From Fimenecus sp900545625 (lineage in GTDB: Bacteria > Bacillota > Clostridia > Oscillospirales > Acutalibacteraceae), in contig OZ007023.1 in the NCBI GenBank assembly GCA_963931525.1, positions 620,001 to 684,000 on the forward strand: 64,000 nucleotides of DNA, written 5' to 3'. Of the stretch, positions 55,794 to 64,000 are shown piece after piece. Within the stretch, counting starts at the first letter, position 1. Every line of letters begins with the position of its first letter. The notes under the pieces were generated by a model. The model ran no database searches. It was given only the letters and a program-made list of their open reading frames with translations, and was not told the DNA's origin. The position numbers and the translations under genes are program-made.

Positions 55794-57968
55794 ATGTTTT
55801 TCAAGGACTACAAACGCTTTGAGACCGAGCTCGCCGGCAGACCGCTTGTCGTCGAGGTCGGCAAAATGGCGCAGCTTGCCGGCGGCAGCTGCATGGTGCG
55901 CTACGGCGAGACCGAAATTCTGTGCACCGCGACCATGTCCGCAAAGCCGCGCGACGGCATCGACTTTTTCCCGCTCTCCGTAGATTTTGAGGAAAAGCTC
56001 TATTCCGTCGGCCGCATCCCCGGTTCGTTCCTGCGCCGCGAGGGCAGAGCGAGCGAAAAGGCGACGCTGGCGGCGCGCCTGATTGACCGCCCCATTCGCC
56101 CGCTGTTCCCCAAGGATATGCGCAACGACGTCGGCGTTGTGGCGACGGTCATGTCCGTTGATCCCGACTGCGCGCCCGACGTCACCGCGATGATCGGTGT
56201 TTCCGTCGCCATCAGCATTTCCGAGATCCCGTGGGACGGCCCCATCAGCGGCGTGTCCGTGGGCCTTGTGGACGGCGAATATGTCATCAACCCCACCGCC
56301 GAGCAGCGTGAGAAATCGGAGATGGCGGTCACCGTTGCTTCGACCGATTCGCTCGTCGCCATGATCGAAGCGGGCGCGAACGAAGTGCCCAACGACGTCA
56401 TGTTTGACGGCATCATGTTCGGCCATAAGGCAAACCAGAAGATTGTCGAGTTCATCAAGGGCATCCGCGAAGAAGTCGGCAAGGCAAAGGTGGAGTTCCC
56501 GTCGAACGACCCCTCGCCCGAGCTTTACGAAGCGGTCAAGGATTTCGCGATCGAGGATGTGCGCGCCGCGCTCGACACCGACGATAAGCGTATCCGCGAT
56601 GAGCGCTTGAAGCCCGTTTACGACGCTGTGCATGAAAAATTTGACGAGCAGTTCCCCGAAGAGGCGGAAAAGATCGACGACTGCCTGTACAAGCTTCAGA
56701 AGTTCGTCGTGCGCCGCTGGCTTTTGGACGACGGCAAGCGCGTGGACGGCAGAGGCATCGACGAGATCCGTCCCCTGAACGCCGAAATCGATCTGCTTTC
56801 CCGCGTACACGGTTCGGGTATGTTCACCCGCGGGCAGACACAGTGCCTGTCGGTCACGACCTTAGGTCCGATGAGCAGTGCGCAGCTTTTGGACGGCATT
56901 GACAGCCAGACCGAAAAACGCTATATGCATCACTATAACTTCCCGTCCTATTCCGTGGGCGAGACCAGACCTTCCCGCGGGCCGGGCAGACGCGAGATCG
57001 GCCACGGTGCGCTTGCCGAGCGTGCGTTGCTGCCGGTGATCCCGTCGGTCGAGGAATTCCCATATGCCATCCGCGTTGTTTCCGAGGTGCTTTCCTCCAA
57101 CGGCTCGACTTCGCAGGGCTCGATCTGCGGCTCTACGCTGTCGCTCATGGCGGCGGGCGTGCCGATCAAAGCGCCCGTAGCGGGCATCTCCTGCGGCCTT
57201 GTGACCGAAGGAGACCGCTTCATGACCATGGTGGACATCCAGGGCGTGGAAGACTTCTTCGGCGACATGGACTTCAAGGTCGCCGGTACGAAGAAGGGCA
57301 TCACTGCAATCCAGATGGACTTAAAGATCCACGGCCTGACGCCGGAGATCATCCGCGAGGCGCTCGACAAGACCTATGCCGCGCGCTGCTATATCCTTGA
57401 CGAGATCATGCTGCCCGTCATCGCCGAGCCGCGCAAGGAGCTGTCGAAGTGGGCGCCCAAGATGCTCACCACGCATATCGACCCTGAAAAGATCGGCGAT
57501 GTCATCGGCAAGCAGGGCAAGGTCATCCAGAAGATCTGCGCCGAGTGCGACTGCAAGATCGATGTCAACGAGGACGGGCAGGTGTTCGTCTCTGCGCTCG
57601 ACATCGAAAATGCCAAAAAAGCCGTATTCATTGTGGATACCATCGCAAACGGGCCCGAGGTCGGCTCGATCTACAAGGGCGTCGTAACAAGGCTTATGAG
57701 CTTCGGCGTGTTTGTTGAGATCGTCCCCGGCGTGGAGGGCATGGTGCACATCAGCCATCTTGACGTCAAGCGCACCGAGCGCGTGGAGGACGTCGTGAAC
57801 GTCGGCGACGAGATCATCGTCAAGGTGCTCCCGCGTGACGAGCAGGGCAGACTGAACCTGTCCCGCCGTGAGGCGCTCATTGAGGTCGAGGGCTTGACGC
57901 CCGAAAACGAGATCTCCGACCGCCGTCCGCCGCGCCGCGACCACCGTCGCCCGCGCCACGACAAGTAA
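55794..57968 (+). CDS. pnp: Polynucleotide phosphorylase
   Basis: A 724-residue 3'-5' phosphorolytic exoribonuclease of the RNA degradosome. Two RNase PH domains (RGQTQCLSVTTLGP in the second, SVDFEEKLYSVGRIPGSFLRREG in the first), a KH domain (IGDVIGKQGKVIQKI) and an S1 domain (GSIYKGVVTRLMSFGVFVE) are in family order. The C-terminus is a short Arg/Pro/His-rich tail. ATG 55794 has AAAGAGG upstream. Confidence 0.97.
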   Translation: MFFKDYKRFETELAGRPLVVEVGKMAQLAGGSCMVRYGETEILCTATMSAKPRDGIDFFPLSVDFEEKLYSVGRIPGSFLRREGRASEKATLAARLIDRPIRPLFPKDMRNDVGVVATVMSVDPDCAPDVTAMIGVSVAISISEIPWDGPISGVSVGLVDGEYVINPTAEQREKSEMAVTVASTDSLVAMIEAGANEVPNDVMFDGIMFGHKANQKIVEFIKGIREEVGKAKVEFPSNDPSPELYEAVKDFAIEDVRAALDTDDKRIRDERLKPVYDAVHEKFDEQFPEEAEKIDDCLYKLQKFVVRRWLLDDGKRVDGRGIDEIRPLNAEIDLLSRVHGSGMFTRGQTQCLSVTTLGPMSSAQLLDGIDSQTEKRYMHHYNFPSYSVGETRPSRGPGRREIGHGALAERALLPVIPSVEEFPYAIRVVSEVLSSNGSTSQGSICGSTLSLMAAGVPIKAPVAGISCGLVTEGDRFMTMVDIQGVEDFFGDMDFKVAGTKKGITAIQMDLKIHGLTPEIIREALDKTYAARCYILDEIMLPVIAEPRKELSKWAPKMLTTHIDPEKIGDVIGKQGKVIQKICAECDCKIDVNEDGQVFVSALDIENAKKAVFIVDTIANGPEVGSIYKGVVTRLMSFGVFVEIVPGVEGMVHISHLDVKRTERVEDVVNVGDEIIVKVLPRDEQGRLNLSRREALIEVEGLTPENEISDRRPPRRDHRRPRHDK

Positions 57969-57996
57969 GCGTTTCGGAATATCGAAATAAAACAGG

Positions 57997-58035
57997 AAAA
58001 CCGGGCGGATGCATCGCATCCGCCCGGTTCAGTTA
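57997..58035 (+). terminator. Terminator of rpsO-pnp
   Basis: A 14-bp perfect stem (57999-58012 with 58016-58029) with three-base loop; the T-tail is weak (TTCAGTT). Confidence 0.75.
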
Positions 58036-58136
58036 GCCGACAAAGCCGTGTGTACATTTTTATCCGCTTTTTAATAGAAGCGGGATCAAAGGCTGTGCCC
58101 ATCGCGCCCCGCGGGACGCGAACTTTTTTACCTGCA

Positions 58137-58184
58137 AAAGCGCAGGGCGGATGCTGCCGCATCTGCCCTGCGCTTTGTTTTATA
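58137..58184 (-). terminator. Terminator of the MATE unit
   Basis: An 18-bp stem AAAGCGCAGGGCGGATGC / GCATCTGCCCTGCGCTTT with TGCC loop; one G-T position. It directly follows the MATE stop on the minus strand. Confidence 0.8.
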
Positions 58185-58194
58185 CGGTTCCCTG

Positions 58195-59556
58195 TTATGC
58201 CAGCTTTTTGAGCGCGTGCTTAAAGCGGAAAGCGAACAGCACAGCGGTAAAGATAATGGCAATGAGATCTGCCACGGGCTCCGCTGTATAGACTGCCATG
58301 GTATCATCCATAGGCAAAACTGCCGGCAGCAGGTAGATGAGCGGCAGCAGCAGAACGAACTTGCGCACGACCGCCACGGCAATAGATTCCTTGGCGCGTC
58401 CGAGGGAAGTGAACGTCATTTGACATGCGGTCTGAATGCCGAACAGGCACAGCACGGCGGTGTAAATGCGCAGCGCAGGCGCAGTAAACGAAAGCAGCGC
58501 TTCGTCTGAGGTGAACATTGCGGCGAAGGCGCGCGGGAAGAGCTGCACGCACGCCCACAAAAGCACCGAATAGCAGAGGCTTGAGAAGAGGAGCAGCTTG
58601 AATGTCTTTTTAACGCGCTGCGTATTCTTAGCGCCGTAGTTGTAGCTGATGATCGGCTGCGCGCCCTGTCCCAGGCCCTGCATGGGCAGCATGGCGAACT
58701 GCATGACGCTGCTTAAAATGGTCATCGCGCCTACGGCGATATCGCCGCCGTAGCGCTGCAACGAAGCGTTGAAGCAGACGGTGATAATGCTTTCGCTTGC
58801 CTGCATGATAAAGGTAGAAAGCCCCAGCGCGAGACTCGGGAACAACAGCTTCGGGCGAAAACGCATGCAGCTTGTACGCAGTTTCCAAATCGTTTTGCGC
58901 CCGAGCAGGAAGCATACCACCCACACGCACGAAAGCGCCTGGGAAAGGACGGTTGCGAGCGCCGCCCCGCGCACGCCCATGCCGAAACCGAAAATGAAAA
59001 CGGGGTCGAGCACGATGTTCGCCACCGCTCCGATCAGCACGGAAAGCATACCGGTCTTTGTAAAGCCCTGCGCCGTGATAAAGGCGTTGAGCCCCAAGGT
59101 GAGTTGTACGAAAATGGTGCCGAGCGCATAAATGTTCATGTAGTCGAGCGCATAGCCGATGGTGTTTTCGCTCGCGCCGAACGCCATCAGCAATTCTTCG
59201 TTCCAAACGAGCAGCACCGCCGTCAGCAGTACGGAAATGACGATCTGCGCGACAAAGCAGTTGCCCAAAGTGCGCTCGGCGGATTCGTTGTCGCCGCGCC
59301 CCATGAAAATGGAAGCGCGCGGCGCGCCGCCGTTGCCGACAAGCGCCGCGAACGCCGATACGATCATAATCAGCGGCAGGCAGACGCCTACGCCCGTCAG
59401 CGCCGTGGCACCGATGTCGGGGATATGCCCGATGTAAATGCGGTCTACGATATTGTAGAGCATATTGATGATCTGCGCCGCCACCGTCGGAAGTGCCAGC
59501 CGCCAAAGGAGCTTACCTACAGGCGCGGTCTCTAAAAAGTTCTTTTTCTCACCCAT
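58195..59556 (-). CDS. MATE-family multidrug exporter
   Basis: A 453-residue membrane protein with 12 predicted helices in two halves. The N-terminal half includes LALPTVAAQIINMLYNIVDRIYIG and GNGGAPRASIFMGRG; the second half has the QGAQPIISYNYGAKN stretch, marks of the DinF/NorM-like group common in Clostridia. It would export cationic compounds by sodium or proton antiport. The start 59556 has GGAGGAAACGCC upstream and overlaps the MarR gene by 8 bases. It is regulated most likely by that MarR. Confidence 0.93.
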   Translation of the reverse strand: MGEKKNFLETAPVGKLLWRLALPTVAAQIINMLYNIVDRIYIGHIPDIGATALTGVGVCLPLIMIVSAFAALVGNGGAPRASIFMGRGDNESAERTLGNCFVAQIVISVLLTAVLLVWNEELLMAFGASENTIGYALDYMNIYALGTIFVQLTLGLNAFITAQGFTKTGMLSVLIGAVANIVLDPVFIFGFGMGVRGAALATVLSQALSCVWVVCFLLGRKTIWKLRTSCMRFRPKLLFPSLALGLSTFIMQASESIITVCFNASLQRYGGDIAVGAMTILSSVMQFAMLPMQGLGQGAQPIISYNYGAKNTQRVKKTFKLLLFSSLCYSVLLWACVQLFPRAFAAMFTSDEALLSFTAPALRIYTAVLCLFGIQTACQMTFTSLGRAKESIAVAVVRKFVLLLPLIYLLPAVLPMDDTMAVYTAEPVADLIAIIFTAVLFAFRFKHALKKLA

Positions 59557-59998
59557 GGCGTTTCCTCCGGCGCATCGCGACATAAGCGTTCTCCTCCAGC
59601 CGCAGCGTCAACGCATGGAATTGGCGGATTTCCGCGCGGGAAAATCCGTCGGTCAGCTCCGCGTACAGGTCGTCGAAGATCTGCTGGACGTCGCGCACGA
59701 TGGGATCTGCGGCGGGCAGCAGGTACAGCCGCAGGCTGCGGCGGTCATATTCGTCCGTTTTGCGCTCCAAAAGTCCTTTTTCCACGAGCCCGTCCACCGC
59801 CGTGGAAACGTTGCCTTTGGAGAGCATCCGAAGCTGCGCAATCTGCGCGGCGGTGTTTTTGTCAGGATTATTGCATAAAAAGCTGATCACAGCCGCCTGC
59901 GTGTTGCTGAGCGAATAGCGCTGGCAGACGGTCTTGAGCATAGACTCATGCAGCTTGACAATGCAGCGCATGCAGTTAAGATATTCCGTGGTTTTCAT
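59549..59998 (-). CDS. MarR-family regulator
   Basis: A 149-residue winged-helix regulator. The HTH reads QIAQLRMLSKGNVSTAVDGLVEKGLLER and the wing DEYDRRSLRLYLLPA. The Met-rich and Cys-bearing N-terminus (YLNCMRCIVKLHESMLK) forms the dimer helix and could be redox-sensitive, which is inference. First gene of the MarR-MATE unit. Its upstream promoter contains an imperfect TAGAT...ATCTA repeat that may be its operator. Confidence 0.92.
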   Translation of the reverse strand: MKTTEYLNCMRCIVKLHESMLKTVCQRYSLSNTQAAVISFLCNNPDKNTAAQIAQLRMLSKGNVSTAVDGLVEKGLLERKTDEYDRRSLRLYLLPAADPIVRDVQQIFDDLYAELTDGFSRAEIRQFHALTLRLEENAYVAMRRRKRHG

Positions 59999-60045
59999 TC
60001 TTTGCTCCCATGAAAATAGTTTTAGATAGAACCAATCCGCAATCT

Positions 60046-60073
60046 ATTATACATTTTAGGTACAATTTGTCAA
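60046..60073 (-). promoter_or_regulatory. Promoter of marR-MATE
   Basis: On the minus strand, TTGACA (60068-60073), 16-base spacer and perfect TATAAT (60046-60051). Confidence 0.75.
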
Positions 60074-60106
60074 TGTTTATTTGCGCTTTTTCGCCCAAGC
60101 GCAGCA

Positions 60107-60135
60107 TTGACTTCCCGGCGGCGTTTTGTTACACT
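60107..60135 (+). promoter_or_regulatory. Promoter of the phosphoesterase-propeller gene
   Basis: TTGACT (60107-60112), 17-base spacer and TACACT (60130-60135), divergent from the marR promoter. Confidence 0.55.
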
Positions 60136-60186
60136 GAATTGTGAGCACCTTTGCCGAAAGGCAGAGACGGTACGGGAGGAGAAAAC

Positions 60187-62277
60187 ATGTCGAAAAAGAC
60201 GATCATCCTTTTGGTTTGCGCGCTGGTCGTGGTGATCGGCGTGGGGGTTTTGCTGTACGTTTTGCTGTCCGCGGGCGGGCCGTATTCGGGCACGGTCACC
60301 GTTGCCGACACGGGCGCGGGACTCGCCGGTGTCAGCGTCTCCGACGGCAGGAACGTCGTCAAGACCGACGAAAACGGCAATTTTGAGCTTCCGGGCTATC
60401 GCAAAACGCGGTTCATCACCGTGACCGCCCCGGCGGGGTATGAAACGGAAAATTACTACATCCCCGTCAGCCGGGAAACGGAACGGTATGACTTCACCTT
60501 GCAGGTGTCCGACCTCCCTGCGGGCGCGGCGCACAGCTTTTTGCAGATCACCGATACGGAGATCGGCGAGGACGGCGCGGGGGAGTGGCTCGACCACGTG
60601 AAAAGCCTTGCCGACGAATTGCAGCCGGCGTTTCTCATCCACACGGGCGATATCTGCTACGAGGCGGGGCTTCGCCGCCACATCCAGGATATGAACACCG
60701 AAACCATGGGGCTGCCCGTGCGCTACATCATGGGCAATCACGACTATGTGGACGGCAAATACGGCGAGGAATTGTTTGAAAGCCTGTACGGCCCGGCGTG
60801 GTATTCCTTTGAGGTCGGCAACGTGCACTACGTCGTAACGCCGTTCCAAAACGGCGACTACAAATCCGGTTACAACAAAAACGACCGCTGGCGCTGGCTT
60901 GCAAACGATCTTGCCAATACCGACCCCGATATGAAAGTCGTCATGTTCAACCACACCGTTTCGCCCAGCGAGAATTATGTGATCGAATTCGACCGGCAGT
61001 CGCTTGACCTCAAGGAACACAATCTGATCGCCTGGGTGTACGGGCATTATCATTATAACTATGTGCAGAACAACGACGGCGTGCTGAACATCTGTACGGG
61101 CCGTCCCGACTGCGGCGGCATCGACCAGTCCGCCAGCGGCACGCGGCATATTTCGATCGCCGAGGACGGTACGGTCTCCACGCAGATGTACTACTACGAT
61201 ATGCCCGAAAGCCCCGCCCTGCCCAACGGCGCGCAGTTTTCCACCACACTTTCCGGCAATGTCCTGTTCTGTGATACGGTGCTCGAAGGCGACCGCCTTT
61301 ACACGGCGACGGCGGACGACGACTACCCGCGCAGCTGCGGCGTGTACTGCCTGAACGCCGCGGACGGCAGCGTGATCTGGTCGTACATGACCGAAAATTC
61401 CGTTAAAAACAATGTGGTGGTCGCGAACGGCTGCGTCTACGCGCAGGACTGCGAGGGCTATGTCTATTGCTTGTCTGCGGAAAACGGCGGCCTCAACTGG
61501 AAAACGCAGGTGGATCTCGGTACGGGGCTTTGTACGAGCAGCGGGATCACCTTAGACGGCGATGTGCTGTATACGGGCTGCGCGGCGGCGGTGACCGCCC
61601 TGCGCGCGGACACGGGCAAGGTCGTTTGGGAAAATATCCGTAATAAGGGCGAAGGCTCGGCGGCGGAATTTGTGGTCGCGGGCGACAAGCTGCTTGTCAG
61701 TTCCCACTGGAACGCGCTTGTCGCGCTCGACAAGGCCACAGGCGAGGAGCTTTGGGCAAACGACGACGAGGACGTGCGCTTCCGCAGCTCCACCCCCGTT
61801 GTCGTAGATGATACAACGATCCTGGTTGCCGACGATGACGCCGTGATGCAGATCGACGCCGCGACAGGCGAGATTCGCAGCAAAACGAATTTGGAGGATA
61901 CCGCGCTTTCTTCGAGCGCACAGCCCGTGGCCTCGGACGGCATCGCGTATATCGCCACGGCGGACAGCGGCGTGCTCGCCTTTTCGCTCTCGGAAAACCG
62001 TGTATTATGGCAGACAGCCGTCGGCGAAGCTATGGCCTTTACCGCACCTTACAAAGGGGACGGCGCCGAGACCGTGGAAAGCACACCGATCTTAGAGAAC
62101 GGACAGCTTTGGTTCGGTGCGTCGGATGGGAACATCTATTGCCTGAACGCCGCCGACGGCAGCATTGTGCAGACCTATTCGGCCGGTGCGCCCGTGTTCG
62201 GCAAGCTTGTCTTGACAGAGGACAGCGTTTACGGCGCGGATTTCGCGGGCAGAGTGTTCCGCTTTGCGCGCGGCTAA
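60187..62277 (+). CDS. Calcineurin-like phosphoesterase fused to a PQQ-type beta-propeller
   Basis: A 696-residue membrane-anchored protein. A signal anchor (IILLVCALVVVIGVGVLLYVLL) is followed by an Ig-like regulatory domain (about 30-115, YSGTVTVADTGAGLAGVSV). The metallophosphoesterase has TDTEIGEDG, HTGDICYEAG, MGNHDYVDGK, FNHTVSPSEN and GHYHYNY. A C-terminal beta-propeller with at least six repeats (GDRLYTATADDD, VYCLNAADGSVIW, LVALDKATGEELWANDD type) ends the protein. Acts outside the membrane. No relative with this exact order is recalled. ATG 60187 has GGGAGGAG upstream. Confidence 0.85.
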   Translation: MSKKTIILLVCALVVVIGVGVLLYVLLSAGGPYSGTVTVADTGAGLAGVSVSDGRNVVKTDENGNFELPGYRKTRFITVTAPAGYETENYYIPVSRETERYDFTLQVSDLPAGAAHSFLQITDTEIGEDGAGEWLDHVKSLADELQPAFLIHTGDICYEAGLRRHIQDMNTETMGLPVRYIMGNHDYVDGKYGEELFESLYGPAWYSFEVGNVHYVVTPFQNGDYKSGYNKNDRWRWLANDLANTDPDMKVVMFNHTVSPSENYVIEFDRQSLDLKEHNLIAWVYGHYHYNYVQNNDGVLNICTGRPDCGGIDQSASGTRHISIAEDGTVSTQMYYYDMPESPALPNGAQFSTTLSGNVLFCDTVLEGDRLYTATADDDYPRSCGVYCLNAADGSVIWSYMTENSVKNNVVVANGCVYAQDCEGYVYCLSAENGGLNWKTQVDLGTGLCTSSGITLDGDVLYTGCAAAVTALRADTGKVVWENIRNKGEGSAAEFVVAGDKLLVSSHWNALVALDKATGEELWANDDEDVRFRSSTPVVVDDTTILVADDDAVMQIDAATGEIRSKTNLEDTALSSSAQPVASDGIAYIATADSGVLAFSLSENRVLWQTAVGEAMAFTAPYKGDGAETVESTPILENGQLWFGASDGNIYCLNAADGSIVQTYSAGAPVFGKLVLTEDSVYGADFAGRVFRFARG

Positions 62278-62285
62278 CTGCAAAC

Positions 62286-62314
62286 AAGGGGACGCGGTTT
62301 CGCGTCCCCTTTTT
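62286..62314 (+). terminator. Terminator of the phosphoesterase-propeller gene
   Basis: An 11-bp stem AAGGGGACGCG / CGCGTCCCCTT with GTTT loop and TTTTT tail. Confidence 0.85.
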
Positions 62315-62345
62315 AGAGGTTAGATATTAGATGCGAGATGTTAGA
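62311..62345 (+). repeat. Heptad repeat array
   Basis: Five phased 7-base units TTTTAGA, GGTTAGA, TATTAGA, TGCGAGA, TGTTAGA begin at the terminator tail. A GGCTTGTACGAAGCTGC segment like the one at 13518-13534 follows. Confidence 0.75.
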
Positions 62346-62398
62346 CGTGGTGCGGGTAGGCTTGTACGAAGCTGCAGAGAAGCGCAACCGCGCCACGC

Positions 62399-63133
62399 TC
62401 AGATCACCAGCCCGCCGTTGACGGAAAGCACTTGCCCGGTGATATAGGCGGCGTCATCGCCCGCCAAAAACGCGACCGCGCCCGCAATGTCTTCGGGCGT
62501 GCCGAGCCGCCCGAGCGGGATCTCTTCGGTGAGCATGGCACACGTTTCGTCACCGAGCGCGCGCAGCATGGGCGTGTCCACAGCGCCGGGCGAAACACAG
62601 TTGACCGTGATCCCCGAGGGCGCCAGCTCCTTGGCGAGTGCTTTGACCATGCCGATGAGCCCGGCTTTCATAGCGGAGTAATCCACCTCGCACGAGCCGC
62701 CCGTTTCGCCCCACATCGAGGCGATATGGATGATGCGCCCGCATTTTTCATGCAGCATATCGGGCAGCACGGCGCGCGTTAAGTAAAACGCGCCGTCGAG
62801 GTGCACCCCGCGCATTTCGTCCCACTCTGCGTCCGTGATGTCCTGAAACAGCTTTTGCCGCGCGATGCCTGCACTGCCGACGAGCACATCCACCCTGCCG
62901 AGCTTTTCGTGCACGGCGTCCACTGTGTCTGCCACCGCTTTGCTGTTCCGAATATCACAGGCGAACGCCGCCGCCGTGCCGCCTGCTGCCGTGATCTCCT
63001 GCACGAGCGCTTCTGCACCCGCTGCATTTTGATGGTACAGCGCTGCAACGGCAAAGCCCTCTTTTGCCAATCGCGCGGCGATCGCTGCGCCGATGCCGCC
63101 CGATGCGCCCGACACCAGAGCCGTTTTCTGCAT
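62399..63133 (-). CDS. SDR-family 3-oxoacyl-ACP reductase-like enzyme
   Basis: A 244-residue short-chain dehydrogenase. The nucleotide motif is SGASGGIGAAIA, the active site is IHIASMWGETG (Ser) and YSAMK (Tyr, Lys), and the ACDIRNS turn suggests an NADP(H) preference. The usual NAG motif is replaced by GSAG. FabG-like by length and C-terminus (GQVLSVNGG), but it stands apart from any fatty-acid synthesis genes. The start follows AAAGGGG. It may reduce a ketoacyl thioester or another carbonyl. Confidence 0.9.
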   Translation of the reverse strand: MQKTALVSGASGGIGAAIAARLAKEGFAVAALYHQNAAGAEALVQEITAAGGTAAAFACDIRNSKAVADTVDAVHEKLGRVDVLVGSAGIARQKLFQDITDAEWDEMRGVHLDGAFYLTRAVLPDMLHEKCGRIIHIASMWGETGGSCEVDYSAMKAGLIGMVKALAKELAPSGITVNCVSPGAVDTPMLRALGDETCAMLTEEIPLGRLGTPEDIAGAVAFLAGDDAAYITGQVLSVNGGLVI

Positions 63134-63220
63134 AACGGAAACCCCTTTCCGAAAGTCTGTCCCCTGTATTGTAGCACATTTTCAAATATTTGCATACCGC
63201 ATTTGCAAAGGAGCCTTTGT

Positions 63221-64000
63221 ATGCTTAGACCGATCCCCAAAACCGAACGACTGATTCTTCCCGAAAAAGAATGGGTCTGTACCTTTTCGGACGATTTTGC
63301 CTTCCTCGACCGCACAAAATGGAAATTTGACCTGCCGCACGACCCGAAGGACCCCACGCTCGACGGCGTGCGCCGCTGCTGCTTCAATGTGGACGACGAG
63401 GACGTTGTGTTTGTGCACGACGGACAGCTTCATATCCGCACGCTGTGGAAAAACGGAAAATACGGCGAGGGCTGGTATTCCGCGATGCTCGATACCGGCC
63501 GTTTCGGGAACTTTGTAAGCGCAGACGGTTTTGCGCCCGAATACCGGGGGTTTTCGCAAACCTACGGGTATTTTGAGGTGCGCTGCAAGGTGCCGAAAAC
63601 GGTGGGGATCTGGTCGGCGTTTTGGCTGATGCCCGACAACGACATCGCGTTTTCCGATGCGGATGTGCAGTTCAGCGGCGAAGACGGTGTGGAGATCGAC
63701 GTGATGGAATCCCCGCATATGTTTATGCGCACGCGCTTCGGCAAGAACCGCAATATCCATTGTATCCATGCCGACGGCTATGACGGCCGGCTCAAAAGCG
63801 TGCGCTCCCCCGCCTTTTACGTGCCGCGCATGTACGATGACTTCCATACCTACGGTCTGCTCTGGGAACAGGACAAATACAGCTTTTACATTGACGGGCA
63901 TAAGACGTGGGAGACGGAACATGTTTACAAAGGACGCCGCATGGGCATCTGCCGTGTGCCCGAATATCTGCTTTTGTCCACCGAGGTCGCGGGCTTTATG
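63221..64000 (+). CDS. GH16-family glycanase, 3' end cut by window edge
   Basis: The frame is open from ATG 63221 to the window end (260 codons). The GH16 catalytic motif ExDxxE is seen as GVEIDVMESPH (about residues 163-173), with the nucleophile and acid/base Glu present. FSDDFAFLDRTKWKF is the typical start and YGYFEVRCKVP and LLWEQDKYSFYIDG belong to the beta-jelly roll. No signal peptide is visible, so it may act inside the cell or leave by another route. Laminarinase or other beta-glucanase activity is possible. AAAGGAG precedes the start. Confidence 0.88.
   Translation, partial: MLRPIPKTERLILPEKEWVCTFSDDFAFLDRTKWKFDLPHDPKDPTLDGVRRCCFNVDDEDVVFVHDGQLHIRTLWKNGKYGEGWYSAMLDTGRFGNFVSADGFAPEYRGFSQTYGYFEVRCKVPKTVGIWSAFWLMPDNDIAFSDADVQFSGEDGVEIDVMESPHMFMRTRFGKNRNIHCIHADGYDGRLKSVRSPAFYVPRMYDDFHTYGLLWEQDKYSFYIDGHKTWETEHVYKGRRMGICRVPEYLLLSTEVAGFM

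Noticed and set aside
55257..56810. Minus-strand 517-codon ORF
   Set aside because: Antisense to rpsO and pnp, with shadow-frame composition and no ribosome site.

Overview
The window is a 64 kb piece of a spore-forming, moderately GC-rich Clostridia (Firmicutes) chromosome. The 16S rRNA sequence and gene set (SleB cortex hydrolase, RNase Y/YmdB, YloU/FakA/RecG order, GlgC plus GlgD, dispersed GC-rich hairpin repeats) point to the Oscillospiraceae/Ruminococcaceae side of Clostridia. Genus is not resolved from sequence alone. Nearly all genes are intact; the two edges cut metG and a GH16 glycanase.

Layout: 1-2573 metG (5' cut) and tatD. 2595-5700 a four-gene cassette (HprK-like kinase, PqqD-like protein, S24/S26 peptidase, ABC exporter) that resembles a peptide-modification/export set but has no visible precursor. 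5819-7294 a fused Wzz/BY-kinase. 7590-13393 the glycogen synthesis operon glgB-glgC-glgD-glgA. 13394-14665 repeat-rich DNA around a GNAT acetyltransferase. 14666-15370 sleB. 15537-21888 an rRNA operon with the unusual order 16S-Ala-Ile-23S-Lys-Glu-5S, whose 23S gene carries an intervening sequence with its own ORF. 22131-23282 small regulators and an AT-rich membrane-protein gene. 23431-23877 five tRNA genes (Val-Asp-Phe-Gly-Cys, minus strand). 24001-27166 a lactococcin-972-type ABC/integral-membrane module. 27417-29559 yerC, a methyltransferase, hslO and a tiny membrane protein. 29896-30553 queT behind a structured leader. 30646-33424 two GtrA paralogues, a HAD phosphatase and a metallo-beta-lactamase-fold protein. 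33780-46354 a long co-directional run: rny, ymdB, a solute-binding lipoprotein, a secreted glycosidase, yloU, fakA, recG, nfo and an endonuclease/exonuclease/phosphatase lipoprotein. 46430-51887 a divergent metabolic locus (FGGY kinase and TetR leftward; class III aminotransferase and double-domain class II aldolase rightward) with two matching palindromic operators between. 52226-54748 glgP. 55314-57968 rpsO and pnp. 58195-62277 MATE exporter with MarR, and a phosphoesterase/beta-propeller fusion. 62399-64000 an SDR reductase and the start of a GH16 glycanase.

How the parts fit: glycogen synthesis (glgBCDA) and breakdown (glgP) are in separate transcription units about 39 kb apart. RNA turnover is well represented (rny, ymdB, pnp, rpsO). 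Most genes have clear ribosome sites, and several have strong promoters with a TGC before the -10.

The most notable observations are: (i) 7-bp-period repeats (NNTCAGA and variants) that recur at many intergenic sites and also form the two inverted arms of the 23S intervening sequence; (ii) the TetR-controlled kinase/aminotransferase/aldolase locus of unknown substrate, with a second aldolase domain that has lost metal ligands; (iii) the kinase/PqqD/peptidase/exporter cassette without a precursor; (iv) a queT leader that may be a preQ1 riboswitch.
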